DNA from: JALZUE01 sp051251725
GTDB lineage: Bacteria; Pseudomonadota; Gammaproteobacteria; Enterobacterales; Alteromonadaceae
Direction: 5' to 3'
Length of the DNA: 45,274 bases
NCBI GenBank assembly: GCA_051251725.1
Contig: JBPOFN010000035.1
Span: forward strand, 1 to 45,274
Part shown: piece by piece, positions 9,540-18,341 of the stretch
Numbering within the stretch: position 1 is the first letter of the stretch
Layout: each line of letters opens with the position of its first letter
Notes under the pieces: generated by a model
The model's input: only the letters and a program-made list of their open reading frames with translations
Told to the model about the DNA's origin: nothing
Databases searched by the model: none
Position numbers and translations under genes: made by a program

Positions 9540-11015
9540 TTAAGCTTCACTTAACAACGTTGCTAAGTTAATAATACGAATATTAGCACTTTCATTAATT
9601 TCAATAAATGCAGTCTGCTCACTTAAATCAACAATTAAGGTTGCACGGTTATCATTGTTTTGCCAACCCATTTGTAACACTGACTTAGAATGTAATACGG
9701 TAAATTCACCATCAAAAGCATCACAGCCGTTACGCAATTGAATAAGTTGTACCATGGCCTTACTAAAAGGTTTACTTAATGCTTGTTCAATACCTGCGGT
9801 ATCTAAATATGGTCGGTTGATATCTCTACCAATATTTGTCTTAGCTAATAAGCTCATCGCATTTTTTTCAGCGAATAAACCCGCATAATAAACTTGAGGC
9901 GTACCTGGGGCGAAAAACTGAATAGCCCGCGCAATTAAATACTCTAGGTCATTGCCGCCAAGCGCATCGTAATAAGTACAATTTACTTGGTATAAATCGA
10001 CATTATTGGCCGCGCCACCTGTCGCTTTTTTACTTTCGCCAGCGCTTTTTAAATGAATAGTTTCCACTAAGTTGTCAATTTCACTATTAGTAAGTAAACC
10101 AGGTTGCTCATCCATAGGCCCAACATCAATAATACCGATACCGTCGTGAGTATCTAACACTGTTATACAGTTTCTTGGTGAAATACTTAACCATTTAGTT
10201 AATGCCGTAAAGTTACCACTAAAAAGACTGTGTAAAATCAATGGTGGCAGCGCAAAATCATAAACTTGATCGACCCGCTTAGCAATTTCTATTTGTGTTT
10301 GATAATACGAATGGATTTCTACTAATGTTTCAATACCTAATTTATTGGCTTTTTGCGTCAAGTCATCAATAAAATCAAAGGTTTCATCCAGCATAAAGCA
10401 GCGAGTTCCGGCCTTTTTAATGGCATAACCGGCGGCATCTAAACGGATCATTTTGATATTATTTTCCGAGAAGGTTTTTAAAATGCGTAATAAATAGTCT
10501 TGACCGATCACCGAATTAATATCGATATCGATTTGATTATCCGTAAAGGTTGTCCAAAATTCAGCACTTTCGTTATTGGGTAAATCGAAACGAGTAAAAC
10601 AACTACCGGGTCTTGGCCGATATATGAGTTCCTGATCGGCCTTAGTTAAGCCGTTTGGAAAAACTTTATCTTTAGTGAGAAATAGCTCCCAATAAGGCGA
10701 GTCTTTGCCATGAGCTAATACATCTTTAAATTCTACCGACTGAGCAGACATATGATTGACAATTAGATCTGCCATTAATTCATGCCCTTCACCTAATTGT
10801 TTTATATCGTGCCAATTTCCTAAGCGGTGATCAACCTGATTATGGTCAATCGGATCAAAACCAGCGTCGCTTCCATCAATCGGATAATAAAAGGGTAATA
10901 AGTGCACCCCAGAGAATAAACCTGACAGCTGCTCATTTAAAACCTGGGTTAATGTTTGAACACCAGAACCTGTTAACCTATCAACATAGGTGATTAGCTG
11001 GACATTATTTTTCAT
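9540..11015 (-). CDS. scrP: Sucrose phosphorylase (GH13 subfamily 18)
   Basis: Converts sucrose and phosphate to glucose-1-phosphate and fructose in the cytoplasm. The protein has 491 residues from the ATG at 11013-11015, which has a good SD (AGGTAACGAG). The longer open frame to 11090 runs through the promoter and operator and is rejected. Catalytic residues are all present: nucleophile D193 (IRLDAAGYA), acid/base E233 (LVEIHSYY) and transition-state Asp D291 (VLDTHDGIG). They sit one residue from the numbering known for the Bifidobacterium adolescentis enzyme (D192, E232, D290). The neighbours (MFS carrier, TonB receptor, fructokinase, LacI repressor) fit sucrose use. Other GH13_18 members act on sucrose-6-phosphate or glucosylglycerate, but a sucrose role is best supported because a fructokinase and no PTS gene are present. 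Confidence 0.92.
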   Translation of the reverse strand: MKNNVQLITYVDRLTGSGVQTLTQVLNEQLSGLFSGVHLLPFYYPIDGSDAGFDPIDHNQVDHRLGNWHDIKQLGEGHELMADLIVNHMSAQSVEFKDVLAHGKDSPYWELFLTKDKVFPNGLTKADQELIYRPRPGSCFTRFDLPNNESAEFWTTFTDNQIDIDINSVIGQDYLLRILKTFSENNIKMIRLDAAGYAIKKAGTRCFMLDETFDFIDDLTQKANKLGIETLVEIHSYYQTQIEIAKRVDQVYDFALPPLILHSLFSGNFTALTKWLSISPRNCITVLDTHDGIGIIDVGPMDEQPGLLTNSEIDNLVETIHLKSAGESKKATGGAANNVDLYQVNCTYYDALGGNDLEYLIARAIQFFAPGTPQVYYAGLFAEKNAMSLLAKTNIGRDINRPYLDTAGIEQALSKPFSKAMVQLIQLRNGCDAFDGEFTVLHSKSVLQMGWQNNDNRATLIVDLSEQTAFIEINESANIRIINLATLLSEA

Positions 11016-11043
11016 CTCGTTACCTTTAAAATTTAAGTTGCGA

Positions 11044-11057
11044 CTTAATCGATTAAG
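11044..11057. promoter_or_regulatory. LacI-type operator upstream of sucrose phosphorylase
   Basis: A perfect 14-bp palindrome CTTAATCGATTAAG with a central CpG, the usual layout of LacI-family operators. The same 14 bases recur at 12536-12549 before the TonB receptor. It lies just downstream of a predicted -10 and 29 bases before the phosphorylase start, the right place to block transcription. Binding by the LacI protein encoded at 8420-9451 is inferred. Confidence 0.85.
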
Positions 11058-11060
11058 ATA

Positions 11061-11090
11061 TATATTCATACACAATGTAATTTTAATCAA
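11061..11090 (-). promoter_or_regulatory. Predicted sucrose phosphorylase promoter
   Basis: Reading the minus strand, TTGATT (11085-11090) is followed after 18 bases by AATATA (11061-11066) as a sigma-70-like -35/-10 pair. The LacI-type operator begins four bases after the -10. The pattern matches the receptor promoter at 12504-12533. Confidence 0.5.
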
Positions 11091-11219
11091 GAATAATTTT
11101 ATTTTTATTTAAGTTACTCAAGTAAAAATTAACCGTCTACAGTTAAAGAGTTATAAATTACTTGGAATATCAAACAATTAATGCCAAATAACTAAAAATG
11201 ACCTTAATGAGGTAATATA

Positions 11220-12449
11220 ATGAAACAAACAAGTAACGTAACACCTAGCGCCTATATCGCGGAAGATCCCACAGTAACCAAAATAAAATTTTTGACATAT
11301 ATGATGTTTTTTGTTTTTGCGATGACATCTGACGCTGTTGGTGTGATCATTCCAGAGTTAATAAAAAACTATAATTTAAATCTAACCCAAGCCAGCGCCT
11401 TTCATTATATCCCGATGGTTTTTATCGCTATCAGTGGTTTATTTCTTGGCTATCTTGCTGATAAGTGGGGGCGAAAAGCCACGATAGTGATTGGCTTGTT
11501 AATGTTCTCCTTAGCCTGCTTTTTGTTTTCTGCCGGTAGCTCTTTTGAATATTTTCTCTCGCTACTCGCACTCGTAGGTATTGCAATAGGCTTATTTAAA
11601 ACTGGCGCCCTTGCCCTGATCGGTGATATTTCATCATCGAATAAAGAACATACGGCCACGATGAATAAAGTTGAAGGTTTCTTTGGCATTGGCGCTATGG
11701 TGGGCCCTGCAATTGTAAGTTATTTACTGGTGTCCGGCGTATCTTGGAAGTATTTATACATTAGCGCTGGTGTCTTGTGCGTGTTGTTGTGCCTTGTCGC
11801 TATAAAAACAAAATATCCTGAAACTAAGAAAAATCCTGTCGGAAATATTAGTTTAAAAAACTCACTTAAAGTGATGAAAGACCCTTACGCTATAGGTTTC
11901 TCATTAGCGATAGCATTATATGTTGCGACTGAAGTTGCTATCTATGTTTGGATGCCTACCCTATTAGCCGATTACAACGGCTCTCTTATTTGGTTAGCGA
12001 CCTATGCCTTAACAATCTTTTTTGCATTACGCGCTGGCGGCCGATTTTTGGGCGTTTGGATGTTAAAACATTTTAGCTGGCAAAAAGTGATGTTTTGGTT
12101 TTCACTTGCGGTATTTTTTTGTTATTTAGGAACCGCCATCTGGGGCGTCAAAGCAGCTGTTGTGTTATTACCCTTGTCCGGTTTATTTATGTCGATGATT
12201 TACCCAACACTAAATTCAAAAGGCATTAGCTGCTTTCATCCAGCTAAACATGGCGCTGTCGCAGGTGTTATTCTCTTTTTCACTGCCGTTTCTGCAGCCG
12301 TGTCGCCACTGTTAATGGGGATTATCAGTGATCTATTTGGTCATGTTGCTTATGGCTTTTATCTCGCAACCTTTTTCGCTGCGGTTTTAGTGTTAGGCAC
12401 TATTTATAACTTAATTGTCAATCCAACCAAACACATAGAAAATCACTAA
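11220..12449 (+). CDS. MFS transporter, probable sucrose permease
   Basis: 409 residues with about 12 hydrophobic segments and the MFS loop 2-3 signature GYLADKWGRKATIVIG. Residues 25-45 form the first helix after a short cytoplasmic N-terminus. It is divergent from the phosphorylase gene and followed by the TonB receptor and fructokinase, so the likely substrate is sucrose taken up by proton symport into the cytoplasm. This is inference from context; the sequence does not fix the substrate. SD GAGGT lies about 7 bases before the ATG. No perfect copy of the LacI-type operator lies next to its start; the nearest is 163 bases upstream. Confidence 0.88.
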   Translation: MKQTSNVTPSAYIAEDPTVTKIKFLTYMMFFVFAMTSDAVGVIIPELIKNYNLNLTQASAFHYIPMVFIAISGLFLGYLADKWGRKATIVIGLLMFSLACFLFSAGSSFEYFLSLLALVGIAIGLFKTGALALIGDISSSNKEHTATMNKVEGFFGIGAMVGPAIVSYLLVSGVSWKYLYISAGVLCVLLCLVAIKTKYPETKKNPVGNISLKNSLKVMKDPYAIGFSLAIALYVATEVAIYVWMPTLLADYNGSLIWLATYALTIFFALRAGGRFLGVWMLKHFSWQKVMFWFSLAVFFCYLGTAIWGVKAAVVLLPLSGLFMSMIYPTLNSKGISCFHPAKHGAVAGVILFFTAVSAAVSPLLMGIISDLFGHVAYGFYLATFFAAVLVLGTIYNLIVNPTKHIENH

Positions 12450-12503
12450 ACGTCTGTATTTATTAGAAAATAAAATTAATAAATATAACTTTTCAAAAAT
12501 AAC

Positions 12504-12533
12504 TTGCATATCATGTTTTTTTTGCAATAATAT
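12504..12533 (+). promoter_or_regulatory. Predicted promoter of the sucrose TonB receptor
   Basis: TTGCAT (12504-12509) and TAATAT (12528-12533) are separated by 18 bases, a reasonable sigma-70-like pair. The LacI-type operator starts three bases after the -10, so a bound repressor would cover the start site. Confidence 0.55.
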
Positions 12534-12535
12534 TA

Positions 12536-12549
12536 CTTAATCGATTAAG
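12536..12549. promoter_or_regulatory. LacI-type operator upstream of TonB receptor
   Basis: Perfect palindrome CTTAATCGATTAAG, identical to the copy at 11044-11057. It lies 77 bases before the receptor ATG and directly after a predicted -10. The two copies at matching positions in two promoters of one pathway define a local regulon for the LacI protein encoded at 8420-9451. Confidence 0.87.
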
Positions 12550-12626
12550 CTTAATTATCTGTCATTACATCAGATAAATACTTTATCGTAAATTTACAAC
12601 TATATTAAAAAACACGGGGTGAGAAA

Positions 12627-15155
12627 ATGAAACCAGCAACATATAAAAAGTTCCTACTTAGCACAATGACCATGGCAATATGTTCAGGCATTAATGCGGC
12701 AGAAATCAACGATGAAAATAAAGTACCGTCAGCGCAAAAGGGACTCGACTTTGAACGTATTGTGGTAACAGGATCCGTCGGTCGAGGTACCACAGTAATG
12801 GCGTCGAGTGTTTCAGTTAGTAGCTTACAAGCTGCTGAAATTGAAATAACAACACCAAGAAGCTCTGCTGAAGCGTTTCGCTCTATTCCTGGTATTCGCG
12901 CAGAATCGTCTGGTGGTGAAGGGAATGCCAATATTGCCGTCCGCGGCTTACCCGTTGCTGCTGGTGGCGCAAAATTCTTACAACTACAAGAAGACGGTTT
13001 ACCCTTATTACAATTTGGTGATATTGCTTTTGGTAACGCTGATATTTTTCTGCGTTTAGATAGTACTATGTCTTCAATTGAATCAATTCGCGGTGGTTCT
13101 TCTTCAACGTTAACGACCAATGCTCCCGGCGGTATTATTAATATCATCAGTAAAAATGGTGAGTCAGAATCAGGCAGTGTCTCTCAAACCATAGGGTTAG
13201 ATTACGACCATACACGCACTGACTTTGAGTTTGGTAGCGAAATTAGCAATAGCATGTATTTCCATGTCGGTGGTTTTTATCGCCAAGGTGAAGGCCCAAG
13301 AGATACAGGCTATAACGGTAATAAAGGCGGGCAAATCAAAGCAAATATCACAAAAGAATTCGATCAAGGTTATATCAGACTTTACTACAAACATTTAGAT
13401 GATAAAACGGTTGCTTATTTACCTATGCCAATGAAATCAAATGGCGATTCATTAGCCGGTTTTAATGCTTCATCAGACACCCCACATTCAGCCTACTTTA
13501 CTTCATTATTAAGTACGGATGGCGATGGAAATTTACGCCGTGCTGATATGCGTGATGGCATGAACCCAACGGTTGATTCCATCGGCGCTGAAGCATCATT
13601 TGATCTGGGTAATAACTGGACTATCGAAAATAGATTTAGAATATCAAAAACGAAGGGCAGCTTTAGCGCGCCATTCCCTGCCGAAATTGGTACAGCTTCG
13701 AATATTGCCGTTAATCATGTAGGTAATGATCGTAGTACTTTTAACGCCGACGATCCTATGTACGCAAGTTTATCTGATGCAGAAAAGTCAGAGTTAAGTG
13801 CAGCCGCAGTTTTAGCTGCTGGTGATGGCGCAACAATAAGTTATGCAAATGGCCCGAAAGCCGGTGAAACCGTTAACGGTAGTGAAAATATTATGCGTAT
13901 TCACACCTTTGATGTTGAAATGAGTAATTTAGACTTTATGGTCAATGATTTAAAATTGATGAAATCATTTGATACTACTGATATCACGATGGGTTATTAC
14001 AACTCTTCACAAAATATAGAGCAATCTTGGCTTTGGAATTCATATTTATTAGAAGCTAAAGGTGACAATGCCGCTTTACTAAATATTAATGCCGCAGATG
14101 GTACGAGTTATTCAGAAAACGGCTTGTATGCTTTTGGTGTTCCTTTTTGGGGGAACTGTTGTACCCGAAATTATGATCTAGCCTATACCGTCAGTGCCCC
14201 TTACCTTGCGATTAACACTTCAGTTGATGATTGGGTTATCGATGCCAGTGTTCGCCACGATAGCGGTAAAGCAACAGGCTCTTATGCGGGTGCCGTACAA
14301 TCTCAAATAGATATGAACCGTGATGGCGAAATATCAATTCCAGAAATGAGTGTTTCATCAGTTAACAATTCCGCCCCTTCAATTGTTAACTATGATTGGA
14401 GCTACACCTCATACTCGCTTGGCGCAAACTACACGCTAAATAAAGATTTAGCGGTATTCGGCCGATTAAGTCACGGTGGTACCGCCAATGCCGATCGCCT
14501 TGCATTTGGTAAAATTGCAGCTGACGGCACAGTCGCAAAACAAGATGCGGTGGATGAAGTAGATCAATTTGAAATCGGGGTGAAATATCGAAAAGATAAC
14601 TTGTCGGTGTTCGCCACCGGCTTCTTTGCTGAAACTGAAGAGCAGAATTTTGAAGCGACCAGTCAAAAGTTTTTTGACCGCGTTTATCAATCAAAAGGGC
14701 TTGAATTAGAAGGTGCTTATTACATTGGGGATTTTGATATTCGCGGTAACTTAACCTGGACTGATGCCGAAATAACCAAAGATGGGTTAAATGCAGCTTC
14801 GGTAGGCAATACACCAAGAAGACAAGCCGATTTAGTATATTCACTGATCACCCGTTACAACTTTGATCAAGGATCAGCTGGGGTTAGCTTAATAGGAACA
14901 ACTGAAGCATATGCCCAAGACGGTGGCGATCAAAATGCCAATGACATCTTAAAATTTGATGCTTACACGCAAGTGAATGCTTTTGCTCAATATATGTTAT
15001 CAGATACTTTTAGTGTTGCGTTAAACGTTAATAACCTCTTCGATACGGTTGGTATTACCGAAGCCGAAGAAGGTTCAATTCCAGCGAATGACATTATCAG
15101 AGCTAGAAGTATTAACGGTAGAACAACAAGTATTACGCTTAAATATGAGTTTTAA
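12627..15155 (+). CDS. TonB-dependent receptor, probable sucrose uptake
   Basis: 842-residue outer-membrane receptor. A signal peptide (about 1-25, ending INAAE) precedes a TonB-box-like FERIVVTGS and a plug domain (about 55-180) with SIPGIRAESSGGEGNANIAV and GGIINIISK. A long barrel ends in the typical aromatic C-terminus (TLKYEF). The SD is in GGGGTGAG. Its promoter has the LacI-type operator. By analogy with SuxA-type receptors in sucrose loci, it should import sucrose or sucrose-containing oligosaccharides. An EF-hand-like loop lies at residues 562-573 (see the separate entry). Substrate is inferred from locus and operator. Confidence 0.92.
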   Translation: MKPATYKKFLLSTMTMAICSGINAAEINDENKVPSAQKGLDFERIVVTGSVGRGTTVMASSVSVSSLQAAEIEITTPRSSAEAFRSIPGIRAESSGGEGNANIAVRGLPVAAGGAKFLQLQEDGLPLLQFGDIAFGNADIFLRLDSTMSSIESIRGGSSSTLTTNAPGGIINIISKNGESESGSVSQTIGLDYDHTRTDFEFGSEISNSMYFHVGGFYRQGEGPRDTGYNGNKGGQIKANITKEFDQGYIRLYYKHLDDKTVAYLPMPMKSNGDSLAGFNASSDTPHSAYFTSLLSTDGDGNLRRADMRDGMNPTVDSIGAEASFDLGNNWTIENRFRISKTKGSFSAPFPAEIGTASNIAVNHVGNDRSTFNADDPMYASLSDAEKSELSAAAVLAAGDGATISYANGPKAGETVNGSENIMRIHTFDVEMSNLDFMVNDLKLMKSFDTTDITMGYYNSSQNIEQSWLWNSYLLEAKGDNAALLNINAADGTSYSENGLYAFGVPFWGNCCTRNYDLAYTVSAPYLAINTSVDDWVIDASVRHDSGKATGSYAGAVQSQIDMNRDGEISIPEMSVSSVNNSAPSIVNYDWSYTSYSLGANYTLNKDLAVFGRLSHGGTANADRLAFGKIAADGTVAKQDAVDEVDQFEIGVKYRKDNLSVFATGFFAETEEQNFEATSQKFFDRVYQSKGLELEGAYYIGDFDIRGNLTWTDAEITKDGLNAASVGNTPRRQADLVYSLITRYNFDQGSAGVSLIGTTEAYAQDGGDQNANDILKFDAYTQVNAFAQYMLSDTFSVALNVNNLFDTVGITEAEEGSIPANDIIRARSINGRTTSITLKYEF
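14310..14345 (+). other. EF-hand-like calcium loop in receptor (residues 562-573)
   Basis: Residues 562-573 read DMNRDGEISIPE. This fits the 12-position EF-hand loop: D1, N3, D5, G6, I8 and E12 all in place. It lies in the barrel part, between predicted strands, and so probably in an extracellular loop. Calcium binding is inferred from the motif only. Confidence 0.65.
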
Positions 15156-15176
15156 TTTACGTTAATACAAGCTAAC

Positions 15177-15202
15177 AAAAGCCCATTTTAATGGGCTTTT
15201 TT
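15177..15202 (+). terminator. Terminator between receptor and fructokinase genes
   Basis: AAAAGCCCAT (15177-15186) pairs with ATGGGCTTTT (15191-15200) around a TTTA loop, ending in a run of T. It lies 22 bases after the receptor stop and 14 bases before the fructokinase ATG, so fructokinase is probably made from partial read-through. Confidence 0.85.
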
Positions 15203-15215
15203 ACAAGGTGAATTT

Positions 15216-16181
15216 ATGTTTTCTTTATTGAGTTATGGCGAAGTATTAGTCGATTTTTTACCCATCAATGGATTAGCTAACCAAAACGAAGCGGTAAGTT
15301 ATCATCCATTAGCAGGAGGCGCACCAGCCAATGTCGCGGTTGCCTATGCGAAGTTAGGCGCTAACAGTTATTTTGCCGGTGGTATTAGCGAAGATAATTT
15401 TGGCGCGATGTTAATGCAGCAATTAGTACAGGAAAATGTTAACACGGCATTGGTTCAACGGATAAAAAACTCCAATACCGCAGTCGTGTTAGTTAGTTTA
15501 GATGAAAGTGGTGAGCGCTCATTTAACTTTTACCGTCATGACAGTGCCGACACACAATATGACAGCACACAAGTTGACGAAGCTTATTGGCAAGATATTG
15601 GGGTGTTTCATTTTTGCTCTAATACACTAACTAGTGATGCTATGTACCTTGATACACTTTATGCCATTAAACGCGCTAAAGAAAATAATACGGTCATAAG
15701 TTTTGATGTGAACTTACGTCAGCAACTTTGGCCTGATTTATCGCTATTGCCAACTCGAGTAACAGCATGTCTTGAAAAAAGCGACATCATTAAATTCAGT
15801 AAAGATGAAGCGCAATATTTAGCCAACGCTATGCAGTTAGGTTTAGCCGCGTATTACCATTTTGTGCTAACACTAGGCGCTAAACTTATGGTGATCACTG
15901 ACGGCGCCAATACCATACAAGTTATGACGAATAACAATTGTCTGATGATAGACGTTCCGAGTATTACGCCTGTTGATACCACAGCTGCCGGCGATAGTTT
16001 TATTGCCGGCTTACTGTTTTATTTTAATCAACAAGCGAACGCTAAAAGCTTATTAAAGCTTATTGAGCAAGAAGGATTAATCGCAAACGCGGTTGCTTTT
16101 GCCGCAAGTTGTGGCGCTTTTACATGTCAAAAAAAAGGCGCATTTACTGCCTTACCTAAGCTGACAGATCTTTCAGGCTAA
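15216..16181 (+). CDS. scrK: Fructokinase (PfkB/ribokinase family)
   Basis: 321 residues of the PfkB sugar-kinase fold. The N-terminus has GEVLVDFLP and the substrate-side GGAPANVAVAYAKLGA; the C-terminus has the signature DTTAAGDSFIAGLL with catalytic base D260 and the AAGD anion hole. It phosphorylates the fructose released by sucrose phosphorylase to fructose-6-phosphate, using ATP, in the cytoplasm. SD AAGGTG precedes the ATG. It follows the receptor gene across a strong terminator hairpin, which would lower its expression relative to the receptor. Family members also use 2-keto-3-deoxygluconate or ribose; the sucrose setting makes fructose by far the best choice. Confidence 0.92.
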   Translation: MFSLLSYGEVLVDFLPINGLANQNEAVSYHPLAGGAPANVAVAYAKLGANSYFAGGISEDNFGAMLMQQLVQENVNTALVQRIKNSNTAVVLVSLDESGERSFNFYRHDSADTQYDSTQVDEAYWQDIGVFHFCSNTLTSDAMYLDTLYAIKRAKENNTVISFDVNLRQQLWPDLSLLPTRVTACLEKSDIIKFSKDEAQYLANAMQLGLAAYYHFVLTLGAKLMVITDGANTIQVMTNNNCLMIDVPSITPVDTTAAGDSFIAGLLFYFNQQANAKSLLKLIEQEGLIANAVAFAASCGAFTCQKKGAFTALPKLTDLSG

Positions 16182-16220
16182 TACTTTGATTTAACCTTAA
16201 AAATGATAAAGCGGCCAATG

Positions 16221-18341
16221 CTACTTTTCTGTTAGATTAGCCGTTTTATTACTTTTTTTTAACGCTTGTGCCCTAGCATTAAAAAGCTTGGCTTGTTCAG
16301 GTAACTTACCAATAATATTATCATTAATAAAACCATCAGCGATCAGCTCAAGTTCGTTTTGCTTGATATGCTTAGCGTTATTGCCTTTCGGTAACGGCAA
16401 GTTTAACTTGCGGCGAATAAAGTCATCAATATAAGCGAGCTCGTGCCACACTTCTAGATATTTACTATGGCCGTGCGCTGAGTGTGGATAATATAAATGT
16501 TCAACATCCGCCTTATTAGCCTCTAATACCAATTTCATGCGATTGCTATGCTCAAAACTTGCTCGCGTATCTTTGACCCCTGCTGTAATTAAAATAGGCG
16601 CTTTGAGTTTGTCAGCAAAATAAACAGGTGATACTTGGTTTAACTGCTTGTTATTTTCACCCACCACTTTTTCTATTTCTTCAATAACATCTCCTGTCAT
16701 CATGGTATTTCGGTCATTAAAAATTAACGGCAAATCAAAAACGCCAAAACGGGCAATAACGCATTGGTATAAATCAGGATGTTTAATCGCTAACATGACA
16801 GAAGAATAACCGCCGTAACTCGCGCCAATTGCGCAAATATTGCTAAAGTGACGATTTTGTAAAACACTTTCAACAACTGTGCTAATGTCTTCTTCAATCA
16901 CTTTACCAAACTGTCCTCGACCGCTGTCTTTATAACCTTTGCCAAAACCTTTTGAACCTCGAAAATTAACCTGTAAAACACTGTAACCACGGGATGAAAA
17001 ATATTGGCTTTCGGCATTAAAGTTTTTGACGTTGCGCACACCGATAGGCCCACCATGCGGCATCACTAACAGAGTATTATTGTCAAATTGCGGTGGCGGC
17101 TTGGTCAGTAGAGCTTCAATAACATGACCTTCTTTGCCACTAACACTCAAAGATTCAATCTCAGCTAGCGGATAGTTATCGATAAAATCATCCCGATTGC
17201 CAATGAACTTCGCTCGCTTTTTTGCTTGTTCAAAATAATAATACTTGCCAGAGTCGCTAGCAGAAAAGGTCTTAATTATTTGTACCTTATCATCTGGCGT
17301 CGAGGACACTACACGATACTGCTGCTCAAATGTTTGCTGAAGTAATTGATTGATTTGCTCATTTTTAAAAGCAAAATATTCTGTTTGCCATTCGCCATTT
17401 TCAATAAAACTGACGGATTTAAGAACAGCACTATTTTTATTATATTCAACGCCGGTAATATCATAACGGGGGTGCTGATAAAGCACTTTTCCTAATGCGA
17501 CTTGCTCAACATCAAACTCAAATAATGACACAAACTCAACATCAGCATTGGTAATAACGGCTAATTTTCCATTAGGTAAAAAACCTACCGGTGAAAATTC
17601 AACTTCTGATGGATCGTGTTCGAAATATTTTTGCCAGTCATTTTTTTTATCTAAATACCAATGGCTGACCGTGCTCTGATCTTCATCATAAGTCGCGGCA
17701 AACCTAATTTGATGTTGATGATCAGTTTTATAGCGATAGCCCTGTGATAATTTTTCATCAAATTTTTCTTGGTTTTTAAAGTTATTTCTGATCAGCGCAT
17801 CAATATCCGTTTTATAGATCCTTTGCTTGGCTGAACCCTTACCTTTATAAACCGAATAGAGCAATTTATTCGGCTCATTAGGTAAAGTATCAATCACATA
17901 ACCTGGTGAGTTTATTCGGGTTAACTTATGTTGTAGCGGCTGCTGATTAGTAATGCTAACTAACCATTTATTGTGCTTTTTTAAATAATTATTTTTATTA
18001 TAAGTTTCAAGTAAAACATGTTTATCATCAATCCATTGCACGGTTTTTAAAAAGATATTTTCACCCTTTTTAGCGTTAATAACTTCCGTAAATGTTGCTT
18101 GCTCCATATCGACAAGTGAAAAATTAAAGCGACCGCTGGTATAACCTGCCATGGCAATATAGTTACCTTGCGGGTTTAATTTCACTTGTGATATTTTCGG
18201 TGAATTTAACAACCGCTTAATAGGGATAAGCCGATCAATTTTACTTTGTTGATCATTGGCCTTGACTAAAAATGCACAATTAAATAGAAAAACAACAATC
18301 AAACTAGCGAAACTGAATTTAGCTAAAAATGACTTATTCAT
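16221..18341 (-). CDS. S9-family prolyl oligopeptidase-type peptidase, exported
   Basis: 706 residues from the ATG at 18339-18341, preceded by GGAGCG. A start 12 bases earlier (18353) would remove that SD. A signal peptide covers about residues 1-28 (ending VKA). The N-terminal half is a degenerate beta-propeller; the C-terminal half is an alpha/beta hydrolase with catalytic triad S508 (GASYGGYSS), D591 (GVKDTRASF) and H623 (HSAHGHSK). It probably cleaves peptides in the periplasm. Its start overlaps the stop of the upstream lipoprotein gene by 8 bases, so translation is coupled. Close relatives include dipeptidyl- and acylaminoacyl-peptidases; the specificity cannot be fixed from the sequence. 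Confidence 0.92.
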   Translation of the reverse strand: MNKSFLAKFSFASLIVVFLFNCAFLVKANDQQSKIDRLIPIKRLLNSPKISQVKLNPQGNYIAMAGYTSGRFNFSLVDMEQATFTEVINAKKGENIFLKTVQWIDDKHVLLETYNKNNYLKKHNKWLVSITNQQPLQHKLTRINSPGYVIDTLPNEPNKLLYSVYKGKGSAKQRIYKTDIDALIRNNFKNQEKFDEKLSQGYRYKTDHQHQIRFAATYDEDQSTVSHWYLDKKNDWQKYFEHDPSEVEFSPVGFLPNGKLAVITNADVEFVSLFEFDVEQVALGKVLYQHPRYDITGVEYNKNSAVLKSVSFIENGEWQTEYFAFKNEQINQLLQQTFEQQYRVVSSTPDDKVQIIKTFSASDSGKYYYFEQAKKRAKFIGNRDDFIDNYPLAEIESLSVSGKEGHVIEALLTKPPPQFDNNTLLVMPHGGPIGVRNVKNFNAESQYFSSRGYSVLQVNFRGSKGFGKGYKDSGRGQFGKVIEEDISTVVESVLQNRHFSNICAIGASYGGYSSVMLAIKHPDLYQCVIARFGVFDLPLIFNDRNTMMTGDVIEEIEKVVGENNKQLNQVSPVYFADKLKAPILITAGVKDTRASFEHSNRMKLVLEANKADVEHLYYPHSAHGHSKYLEVWHELAYIDDFIRRKLNLPLPKGNNAKHIKQNELELIADGFINDNIIGKLPEQAKLFNARAQALKKSNKTANLTEK

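Noticed and set aside
11016..11090. N-terminal extension of sucrose phosphorylase
   Set aside because: It would run through the promoter and LacI operator, lacks an SD, and the catalytic residue numbering fits the 11015 start.
12605..13147. 180-residue open frame antisense to the sucrose TonB receptor
   Set aside because: Pro/Ser-rich shadow of a well-supported gene, with no SD or domain.
14386..14844. 152-residue antisense frame in the TonB receptor
   Set aside because: No start signal or recognisable domain; the receptor frame is certain here.
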